Assembly: GCA_041563315.1 (NCBI GenBank) | Contig: JBFFNE010000079.1 | Span: 1-13,563 of the forward strand | Reading direction: 5' to 3' | DNA: 13,563 nt | From: JBFEYJ01 sp041563315 | Lineage (GTDB): Bacteria > Pseudomonadota > Gammaproteobacteria > Thiohalomonadales > Thiohalomonadaceae | Part shown: one piece after another, positions 7,657 through 13,563 of the stretch | How the letters are laid out: each line of letters begins with the position of its first letter | Position numbering within the stretch: position 1 is the stretch's first letter | Notes under the pieces: model-generated | Told to the model about the DNA's origin: nothing | The model's input: only the letters and a program-made list of their open reading frames with translations | Database searches by the model: none | Translations under genes and position numbers: made by a program

Positions 7657-8850
7657 ATGGAACTAGCACCCCTTTATTTGAAAAAGAACGAAGAGCGCCG
7701 TTTGCGCAACGGCCATTTGTGGGTATACAGCAACGAGGTCGATACCCCACGTTCCCCCTTGACCGACTTCAGTCCGGGGCAACAGGTACGCATTATCGGC
7801 AATGACGGCAAGCCCCTTGGGAACGGTTATGTCAATCCTCACTCACTGATTTGCGCACGCCTGGTCAGCCGCTCGCCGGATCACCACCTCGATCGCTCCT
7901 TGCTGGTACACCGGTTGAAGGTGGCTTTGTCTTTGCGTGAACGTCTGTTCGACAAACCCTTTTACCGCCTAGTGTACGGCGAAAGTGACGGCCTTCCAGG
8001 GCTGGTAGTGGATCGCTTCGGTGATGTACTGGTGGTGCAACTCAACACCGCTGGCATGGATGCCGTGAAGGGTGAGATCCTGGAGGCGTTGGATAAGGTG
8101 CTTAAACCTCGCGCGGTGCTATGGCGTAATGACAGTAGTGCACGCGAGCTGGAGGGACTGGAGAGTGTCGTGGAGGCCGCGCTGGGCGAGGTCCCGGAGA
8201 GCATCGAGATCGAAGAAAACGCCACCCGTTTCGAGGTGCCGCTGCTCACCGGCCAGAAAACCGGCTGGTTTTACGACCACCGGGTGAATCGCCAGCGAGT
8301 GCAGCAGTTGGCCAAGGGGATGCGAGTGCTGGATGTGTTCAGCTATATTGGCGGTTGGGGGATCGAGGCAGCCGTCGCCGGGGCGGAAAAGGTCGTCTGT
8401 ATCGACAGCTCTGCCAAGGCACTGGATCAGGTTGAGCGTAACGCGGCGCTCAATGGCGTGGGGGAATGCGTTGAGTCGATTCAGGGAGATGCCTTTGAAG
8501 CGCTCAAAGCCCTGCGTGCCGAGCGCGAGAAGTTTGACATGGTGATTGTCGACCCGCCGGCTTTCATCAAGCGCAAGAAGGATGTGAAGAAAGGGGTAGA
8601 GGCCTACCGTCGACTTAACCAGGCGGCGATGCAGCTGCTCGGCAAGGACGGTATCCTGATTTCTGCCTCCTGCTCGTTTCACCTGCAGCGTGACACGCTA
8701 CGTGATTTGTTGCAGCACTCCTCGCGTCATCTGGACCGCTCGCTGCAAATTATCGGCCAGGGGCATCAGGGACCGGATCACCCGGTCCACCCGGCGATTC
8801 CGGAGACTGATTATATTAAGTGCTTAACTGGTCGTGTTGTCGCCCTGTAG
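7657..8850 (+). CDS. rlmI: 23S rRNA m5C methyltransferase RlmI
   Basis: A 397-residue class I SAM-dependent enzyme of the RlmI/YccW family; E. coli RlmI makes m5C1962 in 23S rRNA. An N-terminal PUA domain (1-80) has LRNGHLWVYSNEV and PLGNGYVNP. The linker contains YGESDGLPGLVVDRFGD (107-123). The Rossmann core has SAM motif I VLDVFSYIGGWG (224-235), the acidic end of strand 2 in CID (248-250), DPPAF (299-303), and SCSFHL with the catalytic Cys339. It ends with the usual HPAIPETDYIKCL. Length and motifs are fully typical. It is divergent from the DUF255 gene, and a damaged DHFR-fold gene starts 29 bases downstream. Confidence 0.93.
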   Translation: MELAPLYLKKNEERRLRNGHLWVYSNEVDTPRSPLTDFSPGQQVRIIGNDGKPLGNGYVNPHSLICARLVSRSPDHHLDRSLLVHRLKVALSLRERLFDKPFYRLVYGESDGLPGLVVDRFGDVLVVQLNTAGMDAVKGEILEALDKVLKPRAVLWRNDSSARELEGLESVVEAALGEVPESIEIEENATRFEVPLLTGQKTGWFYDHRVNRQRVQQLAKGMRVLDVFSYIGGWGIEAAVAGAEKVVCIDSSAKALDQVERNAALNGVGECVESIQGDAFEALKALRAEREKFDMVIVDPPAFIKRKKDVKKGVEAYRRLNQAAMQLLGKDGILISASCSFHLQRDTLRDLLQHSSRHLDRSLQIIGQGHQGPDHPVHPAIPETDYIKCLTGRVVAL

Positions 8851-8879
8851 TATACGGAGCACCCACAAGGGCAGGGTTT

Positions 8880-9411
8880 ATGACGGTGGTACTTTGTGTC
8901 GCCTGCAGCCTGTACGGCTACATCGCCACCCCGGATGGCGGGGTGGAGTGGCTTTCTGCGATAGAGGCCGGCGGTGAGGATTATGCTTGCCGCTCTTTGT
9001 TTGATGTGGTCGACGCGCTTATTATGGCTAGCAGTACTTATGAGCAGATCCTCGGTTTCGGTGATTGGCCATATGGGTTAAGCCTTGCTGGGTGAGGCGT
9101 CGGCGAGAACTTAAGACTGCAGAAACGACCATCTGTGTCACGGCTGAACCCATGGATAGGCTGCTGGCTTCCCTTGATACGAAGGGGGTGAAGAGGGTTT
9201 GGCTGGTCGGTGGTTCGAAAGTCGTTAATGCTTTTGAGCGGGATGGGTTGATTGATAAATACATTATCTCAATCGTGCCGCTACTGCTGGCGATGGCGTG
9301 CCACTGTTCAGCCCTGCCAGAGAGAGACGAGCGCTGAAATTGATCGGTAACCGCAGTCACGAAAGCGGTCTGGTGCAGTTGCACTACCGAGTGCAAGCAG
9401 CAAACAGATAA
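8880..9411 (+). pseudogene. DHFR-fold (RibD C-terminal-like/YyaP) protein, two frameshifts
   Basis: Three frames read in sequence rebuild one protein of about 177 residues. Frame A (ATG 8880) gives SLYGYIATPDGGVEWL, VDALIMASSTYEQILGFG and DWPYG, and would stop at 9095. Frame B resumes KPCWV and runs through ELKTAETT, KRVWLVGGSKVV and LIDKYIISIVPLLL, reaching about 9288. Frame C completes GDGVPLFSP, RALKLIGNRSHESGLVQLHYR and the stop at 9409-9411. Each junction (about 9075-9080 and 9289-9290) is repaired by one added base next to a G run. The family is a DHFR/RibD-fold reductase of unknown substrate, distinct from FolA. Either a recently broken gene or two sequencing errors in G runs; all motifs being well preserved favours recent loss or error. 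GGGCAGG precedes the ATG. Confidence 0.85.
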
Positions 9412-9468
9412 TCAAATGGTGGCCAAGGAGTGTTACGCCGCCGATAACAGGGAGAAAAAGATCTAACC

Positions 9469-10248
9469 ATGCTTACCTATCCGGAGATTGATCCAGTCGC
9501 CTTCAGCCTTGGTCCACTCAAGGTCCACTGGTACGGCATTATGTATCTCGTCGGTTTTGCCGGGGGATGGTGGCTCGGGCGTATCCGCGCCGCCAAGCCC
9601 AATTCCGGCTGGACTGCAGCACAAATCGACGATATCGTTTTCTATATTGCCATGGGGGTGGTGCTGGGCGGCCGATTCGGCTACACCCTGATCTACAACC
9701 TGCCGGCATTCCTTGAAAACCCGCTGGTCTTGTTAATGGTGTGGGAAGGTGGCATGTCCTTCCATGGCGGTTTGCTCGGCGTTCTGTTTGCCCTGTGGCT
9801 GTTCAACCGCAAATACCAACACGGTTACTGGAAAACGGTCGATTTCATTGCCCCCTTCGTTACCATCGGGTTGGGTGCCGGGCGCCTGGGTAACTTTATT
9901 AACGCTGAGTTATGGGGCAAGGTTTCCGATGTGCCTTGGGCAATGGTCTTTCCCGGCGCGGGCCCCGAATCACGTCACCCCTCCATGCTCTATGAGTTCG
10001 TCCTTGAAGGACCTGTGTTGCTGGCGATCCTCTGGTGGTTCTCCAGCAAGCCCAGGCCGACCTTGGCCGTCTCCGGTCTGTTTGCCCTCTGCTATGGCAC
10101 CTTTCGCTTCCTGGTGGAGTTTGTGCGGCTGCCCGATGCACATATCGGCTATCTCGCCTTTGGCTGGGTGACCATGGGCCAGGTGTTGTCGCTGCCACTG
10201 ATCGCGGTTGGCGTGGGTATGCTGTTGTACGCCTATCGTAAACGGTGA
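9469..10248 (+). CDS. lgt: Prolipoprotein diacylglyceryl transferase Lgt
   Basis: A 259-residue inner-membrane enzyme that moves diacylglycerol from phosphatidylglycerol to the lipobox Cys of prolipoproteins, the first step of lipoprotein maturation. About seven membrane helices. Key motifs: HWYGIMYL (20-27), GGRFGY (67-72), MSFHGG with His99 (E. coli His103), the Lgt signature GRLGNFINAELWG (138-150) with Arg139 and Glu147, RHPSMLYE (169-176), and GYLAFGWVTMGQVLSLP near the C-terminus. Length matches the family. It would act on the three lipoproteins encoded in this window. It lies 57 bases after the broken reductase gene; the closest purine-rich SD (GGGAG) is rather far (about 14 bases). 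It precedes thyA and folA, an order common in gammaproteobacteria. Confidence 0.95.
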   Translation: MLTYPEIDPVAFSLGPLKVHWYGIMYLVGFAGGWWLGRIRAAKPNSGWTAAQIDDIVFYIAMGVVLGGRFGYTLIYNLPAFLENPLVLLMVWEGGMSFHGGLLGVLFALWLFNRKYQHGYWKTVDFIAPFVTIGLGAGRLGNFINAELWGKVSDVPWAMVFPGAGPESRHPSMLYEFVLEGPVLLAILWWFSSKPRPTLAVSGLFALCYGTFRFLVEFVRLPDAHIGYLAFGWVTMGQVLSLPLIAVGVGMLLYAYRKR

Positions 10249-10315
10249 TTTTGACGCAGAGCAGGGAAGAGACGGCCATTTGAGTACGGGATCACTGTGG
10301 CACGCTGTGTGTACG

Positions 10316-10343
10316 TTAACCGGTTTCATGCCTTAGGTATAAT
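10316..10343 (+). promoter_or_regulatory. Promoter for thyA-folA
   Basis: A perfect TATAAT (10338-10343) lies 38 bases before the thyA ATG. TTAACC (10316-10321) serves as a four-of-six -35 with a 16-base spacer. This suggests thyA-folA is transcribed on its own as well as from lgt. Confidence 0.5.
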
Positions 10344-10381
10344 GCTACGAAAGCCGTAATGATAAGTTTAAGAGGGGAGCT

Positions 10382-11260
10382 ATGCGCCAGTATCTGGATT
10401 TGATGCAGCACGTCCTGGATAACGGGATAAAGAAGGAGGACCGAACCGGTACCGGTACCCTGAGTGTGTTCGGCCATCAGATGCGCTTCGACCTGAGGGA
10501 AGGCTTCCCGTTGCTGACCACCAAGAAGGTCTTTCTCAAGGGCATCATTCACGAACTGCTTTGGTTCCTTGCCGGTGACACCAACATCAAATACCTGGTC
10601 GATAATGGCGTGGGGATATGGAATGAGTGGCCCCACGCCAATTACCTCAAGGCCTCCGGCGATATCATCTCGCTGGAGGATTTTGTCGCACGCATCCGTG
10701 ACGATGAGGCTTTCGCCAGGGAGTGGGGCGGTATCGGTCCCGGTTACGGTTATCAGTGGCGATCATGGCCAACGCCGGATGGCGGTCATGTGGATCAAAT
10801 CAAACTGGTGGCCGAACAAATCAAAAATTCACCGGATTCACGGCGGATGATCGTCTCAGCCTGGAACGTGGCCGAGGTTGAGAACATGGCCCTGCCACCA
10901 TGTCATACCCTGTTCCAGTTCTACGTCGCCGAGGGTAGGCTTTCCTGTCAGCTCTATCAGCGATCGGCCGATATCTTCCTGGGTGTTCCCTTCAATATCG
11001 CCTCTTATGCATTACTGACGATGATGATGGCGCAGGTCTGTGGCCTTGAACCGGGGGATTTTGTCCATACCCTGGGGGATGCCCACATCTACTCTAACCA
11101 CCTGGAACAGACGCAACTGCAACTCTCACGCGAAATTCAGCCCTTGCCAACGATGCGTGTCAATCCAGCGGTTAAGGATATTTTTAGTTTCACCTTTGAG
11201 GATTTCGAACTGGTCGGCTACGAGCCTCACCCTCCCATCAAGGCCCCGGTTGCGGTGTAA
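10382..11260 (+). CDS. thyA: Thymidylate synthase ThyA
   Basis: A 292-residue enzyme converting dUMP and methylene-tetrahydrofolate to dTMP and dihydrofolate. Motifs: RTGTGTLSVFG with Arg21 (phosphate binding), PLLTTKKV, LWFLAGDTNI, the DSRRMIVSAWN block (152-162), LPPCHTLFQF with the nucleophile Cys174, QRSADIFLGVPFNIASYALL, and GDAHIYSNH. It is 28 residues longer than E. coli ThyA. The excess lies wholly between about residues 83 and 117 of the small domain, and Cys174 is likewise offset by 28 from E. coli Cys146. Such insertions are known in longer ThyA forms. A strong SD (AGGGGAG) precedes the ATG. folA follows 30 bases downstream and recycles its dihydrofolate. Confidence 0.97.
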   Translation: MRQYLDLMQHVLDNGIKKEDRTGTGTLSVFGHQMRFDLREGFPLLTTKKVFLKGIIHELLWFLAGDTNIKYLVDNGVGIWNEWPHANYLKASGDIISLEDFVARIRDDEAFAREWGGIGPGYGYQWRSWPTPDGGHVDQIKLVAEQIKNSPDSRRMIVSAWNVAEVENMALPPCHTLFQFYVAEGRLSCQLYQRSADIFLGVPFNIASYALLTMMMAQVCGLEPGDFVHTLGDAHIYSNHLEQTQLQLSREIQPLPTMRVNPAVKDIFSFTFEDFELVGYEPHPPIKAPVAV

Positions 11261-11290
11261 CCGGGCCACCATCTCCAACAGGTAATTCGT

Positions 11291-11791
11291 GTGAGAAAAA
11301 AACCGATCCTTTCCCTCATTGCTGCCATGGCCGATGATCGTGCCATCGGTATCGAAAACCGGCTGCCCTGGAAACTGCCCGCGGATATGCAATGGTTCCG
11401 TCGCCACACCCTGGGTAAGCCGGTGGTGATGGGGCGCAAGACCTTCGAATCTTTCGGCGGCCGGCCATTGCCAGAGCGTACCAATATCGTCATTACCCGC
11501 GACCCGGCCTATCAGGCGGAGGGCGCGCTGGTGGTGCATACTATCGATGGGGCCATTGCCGCCGCTGGGGCGGTGGATGAGGTGATGATCATCGGTGGGG
11601 AGTCGTTCTATGCCCAGATGTTGCCACAAGCAGACCGATTTTATCTCACCCTGGTGCACGGGAGTTTTGTGGCTGACGCCTGGTTCCCTGAGTTCGACTG
11701 GAACGAGTGGCAAGAGGTGACGCGCGAGGAACACCCGGTGGACGAAAAGAACGCTTACGCCTGCAGCTTTGTCGTGCTGGAAAGGAAATAA
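11291..11791 (+). CDS. folA: Dihydrofolate reductase FolA
   Basis: A 166-residue NADPH-dependent reductase that regenerates tetrahydrofolate from the dihydrofolate made by ThyA. Motifs: SLIAAMADDRAIG, NRLPWKLPADMQWF with the catalytic acid Asp32 (E. coli Asp27), GKPVVMGRKTFES (42-54), RPLPERTNIVITR (58-70), the NADPH-binding loop MIIGGESFYAQML (99-111), and ADAWFPEF near the C-terminus. Length is typical. Translation starts at GTG (11291), weakly preceded by AGGTA; no ATG lies near the expected N-terminus. It is the downstream partner of thyA and the last gene before the convergent rnf operon. Confidence 0.96.
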   Translation: MRKKPILSLIAAMADDRAIGIENRLPWKLPADMQWFRRHTLGKPVVMGRKTFESFGGRPLPERTNIVITRDPAYQAEGALVVHTIDGAIAAAGAVDEVMIIGGESFYAQMLPQADRFYLTLVHGSFVADAWFPEFDWNEWQEVTREEHPVDEKNAYACSFVVLERK

Positions 11792-11797
11792 TTAACC

Positions 11798-11944
11798 GCA
11801 AAGGCGCAAAGTGCGCAAAGGGAAAACAAACGCTGGTGGAGTGACTCTGGGGGCAAGCTAGCCGAGTTCCAGGTGCGTCAGATTACCAAGCAGTCCGTCA
11901 GCATCATGCGAATACCTTTTTCTTTGCGCCCTTCGTGCCTTTGC
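11798..11944. repeat. Long inverted repeat built of GCAAAG units
   Basis: Arms 11798-11820 and 11922-11944 are reverse complements at 20 of 23 positions and enclose 101 bases. Each arm is itself three GCAAAG-like units at 8-9-base spacing. The enclosed part can form a smaller imperfect hairpin (CTGG...CCAG, about 11846-11872). The element fills the gap between converging folA and rnfE, so it may end both transcripts or be a REP/MITE-like dispersed repeat. No ORF inside; no clear target duplication. Confidence 0.65.
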
Positions 11945-11956
11945 GTGAACAGCTTT

Positions 11957-12649
11957 TTACGCCTTGGCTTCGGCAGGTTCGGTAGCAGGCACGGACTGCC
12001 TGGCGCGTTTGGCGGCGCGCTGCTCGATGAGATTTTTCACCGCAATGAGTAGCCCCAGGCCGATGAAGGCGCCCGGCGGCAGGATGGCAAGCAGGAAACC
12101 CTTATAATCATCAATGATGGTGATGGTAAGCCAGCGGGCCGCCTCACCGAACATCATGTGGGCCTGCGCGAAGAGGGTACCCGAACCGATGATCTCCCGC
12201 ATGGCGCCCAGCACTACCAGCACCGCAGCAAAACCGACTCCCATGGTCAGGCCGTCGATCACCGATTTTCCTACCGAATTTTTCGATGCAAAGGCCTCGG
12301 CTCGGCCGAGGATGGAGCAATTGGTGACGATGAGCGGGATGAAGATCCCCAGCACTGTGTAAAGGTCGTGGAAGAAGGCGTTCATTGCCAGTTCCACTGC
12401 GGTGACAAAGGAGGCGATCACCAGTACGAACACCGGGATGCGAACCTCGGGGCGAACCAGATGACGGATCAGTGAGATGGTCAGGTTGGAGGAGACCAGC
12501 ACCAGGATCGTGGCCAGGCCAAGACCGAGACCGTTGATCGCAGTGGAAGTGACCGCCAGCAGCGGACACAGCCCCAGGATCTGTACCAGCGCAACGTTGT
12601 TGTGCCACAGACCGTCTTTAGCGATCTTGCTGTAGTGTACTTCAGCCAT
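11957..12649 (-). CDS. rnfE: Ion-translocating oxidoreductase subunit RnfE (RsxE)
   Basis: A 230-residue membrane subunit of the Rnf complex, which links ferredoxin/NAD electron transfer to ion movement (in some bacteria also SoxR reduction). It belongs to the RnfE/NqrD family with about six membrane helices. Cys28 in LGLCPLLAV and Cys111 in VTNCSILGRAEAF match the half-membrane cysteines that, with those of RnfA, hold a 2Fe-2S cluster. Other blocks are NGLGLGLATILVL, VELAMNAFFHDLY, DGLTMGVGFAAVL and REIIGSGTLF. ATG 12649 is used because it has an SD (GGAGAG) and the family N-terminus; a longer frame upstream only overlaps rnfG. Its start overlaps the rnfG stop by 8 bases, indicating translational coupling. 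Confidence 0.96.
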   Translation of the reverse strand: MAEVHYSKIAKDGLWHNNVALVQILGLCPLLAVTSTAINGLGLGLATILVLVSSNLTISLIRHLVRPEVRIPVFVLVIASFVTAVELAMNAFFHDLYTVLGIFIPLIVTNCSILGRAEAFASKNSVGKSVIDGLTMGVGFAAVLVVLGAMREIIGSGTLFAQAHMMFGEAARWLTITIIDDYKGFLLAILPPGAFIGLGLLIAVKNLIEQRAAKRARQSVPATEPAEAKA

Positions 12650-13274
12650 TGTCACTCTCCGTTGCCGGTGCGAACAGTGCTTCGCGGTGGTTTTGATAAT
12701 AGCGCAGGGTGTTGGCCACCGCCTGCACCACGGCACGCGGTGTGATGGTGGCGCCGCTGAACTGGTCGAACGCGCCCCCATCCTTCTTCACCTTCCAGCG
12801 CTTTGCCTCCGGATCACCCAGGGAGCGTCCCTTGAAGGACAGTATCCAGTCGGAGCGCTCCGCCTCGATGGCGTCACCCAGACCGGGGGTCTCCTTGTGG
12901 CTGACCACCCGCACCCCGGCAAGGGTACCGTCGTAATTGATCCCCACCAGCAGCTTGATCTCACCACCGTAACCGTCGGGGGCGATGGAGGCGATCACGA
13001 CGGCCACCGGCTCCTTGCTCTGGCGGGCGCGGTAGACCACGACCGGCTGATTGGTACCGAGCAGAGGATCCCGTACCTGGAGGATATCGGAATAGATATC
13101 ATTATCGTGCGATTCCGGCGGGATGATCTGGTGCAGGTTGCGCAGCAGTGCCTGGCGTTCATTTTCGGCGATGCGTTCGGCGGTGTTGTCATAGGTCAGG
13201 GCCACCAGCCCGGTACCGACTACGGCGAACAGGCCCAGAATAAGCCCGCCGATAAGCATGTTCTTCCAGGGCAC
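12642..13274 (-). CDS. rnfG: Rnf complex subunit RnfG (flavoprotein)
   Basis: A 210-residue periplasm-facing subunit with one N-terminal membrane anchor (about 6-27) and an FMN-binding domain. The covalent flavin site is FDQFSGATITPRAVV, with Thr176 as the expected phosphoester-linked residue. Upstream are GYGGEIKLLVGI, VVSHKETPGLGDAI and the WILSFKGRSLGD region typical of the family. The start is GTG at 13274, supported by GAGG about 8 bases upstream and by a fitting N-terminus; an ATG five codons later has poorer spacing. It follows rnfD by 4 bases and overlaps rnfE, so the three are one operon. Electrons pass through its FMN between RnfC/D and the membrane subunits in current Rnf/Nqr models. 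Confidence 0.96.
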   Translation of the reverse strand: MPWKNMLIGGLILGLFAVVGTGLVALTYDNTAERIAENERQALLRNLHQIIPPESHDNDIYSDILQVRDPLLGTNQPVVVYRARQSKEPVAVVIASIAPDGYGGEIKLLVGINYDGTLAGVRVVSHKETPGLGDAIEAERSDWILSFKGRSLGDPEAKRWKVKKDGGAFDQFSGATITPRAVVQAVANTLRYYQNHREALFAPATESDNG

Positions 13275-13278
13275 GGCG

Positions 13279-13563
13279 TTATCCTCGCTTGTGGCCGAAC
13301 ACCCTGGGCTGGGTGTAATAGTCGATGGTCGGTGCGGCCATATTCATTAGCAGTACCGAGAAGGCGATACCGTCAGGGTAGCCGCCCCAGGTGCGAATGA
13401 TGTAGGTGAGGATGCCGACACCGGCACCAAACCAGAGTCGGCCTTTATCGCTGGTCGCGCCACTTATCGGGTCGGTGGCGATGAAGAAAGCACCGAGCAT
13501 GGCGCCCCCGCTGAAAAGGTGAAACAGGGGGCCGGCGTAGTGATCCGGATTGACCAGGTGGAA
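13279..13563 (-). CDS. rnfD: Rnf complex subunit RnfD, C-terminal part
   Basis: The last 94 residues of RnfD; the gene continues past the right edge of the window. The frame is open to the edge and reads HLVNPDHYAGPLFHLFSGG, then MLGAFFIATDPISGATSDKG, which is the covalent FMN site of RnfD/NqrB with the SGAT Thr, then YIIRTWGGYPDGIAFSVLLMN and APTIDYYTQPRVFG. At least two membrane helices are visible. The stop codon lies 4 bases before the rnfG GTG and overlaps its SD region. RnfD is the membrane flavoprotein central to ion movement. Confidence 0.95.
   Translation of the reverse strand, partial: FHLVNPDHYAGPLFHLFSGGAMLGAFFIATDPISGATSDKGRLWFGAGVGILTYIIRTWGGYPDGIAFSVLLMNMAAPTIDYYTQPRVFGHKRG

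Noticed and set aside
8119..8682. 187-codon open frame antisense to rlmI
   Set aside because: It lies wholly inside the clearly coding rlmI and has no recognisable motifs; a GC-driven shadow frame.
8880..9411. Reading the broken reductase as two separate small genes
   Set aside because: The pieces together rebuild one continuous family member with motifs in order; neither piece alone would contain a full fold.
11126..11734. 202-codon open frame antisense to thyA and folA
   Set aside because: It spans two firmly identified genes on the opposite strand and has no family motifs.
12650..12781. Longer N-terminus for RnfE (44 extra codons)
   Set aside because: The extension lies inside rnfG, has no family similarity, and ATG 12649 has a good SD and the expected RnfE start.

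Overview
The window looks like ordinary chromosome from a free-living or symbiotic gammaproteobacterium. Supporting this are an RnfD-RnfG-RnfE cluster with covalent-flavin motifs, a tandem pair of Slp-type outer-membrane lipoproteins, the lgt-thyA-folA order, RlmI, and an RhdA-type rhodanese with the CxTHHR active-site loop. The rhodanese, the hemerythrin and Rnf would suit a sulfur-oxidising or redox-versatile lineage, but the sequence does not fix a genus. No phage, insertion sequence, CRISPR array, tRNA or rRNA was recognised.

Left part (1-3070): two small stem-loops and a candidate promoter precede a single-domain bacteriohemerythrin in which both terminal histidines of one iron site are asparagine. 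A 527-base gap follows, holding at most one weak 50-codon ORF. Next comes a lipoprotein of the MJ1477/TM1410 (GH114-like) family whose two halves appear in swapped order, then a VIT/CCC1-type Fe/Mn transporter.

Middle (3071-7510): a minus-strand group consists of two tandem Slp lipoproteins followed by the two-domain rhodanese. A divergent DUF465/YdcH small protein comes next, then a long minus-strand DUF255/YyaL thioredoxin-domain protein.

Right part (7511-13563): rlmI is read divergently from the DUF255 gene, and the shared intergenic region carries a promoter-overlapping dyad. After rlmI lies a DHFR/RibD-fold gene broken by two single-base losses. Then come lgt and the thymidylate/folate pair thyA-folA: ThyA consumes methylene-THF and yields DHF, which FolA reduces. 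These converge on the end of a minus-strand rnf operon (rnfD partial, rnfG, rnfE). The convergence zone holds a 23-base inverted repeat built of GCAAAG units.

No wholly new multi-gene system is visible. The most unusual items are the asymmetric loss of iron ligands in the hemerythrin and the apparent circular permutation of the GH114-like lipoprotein.
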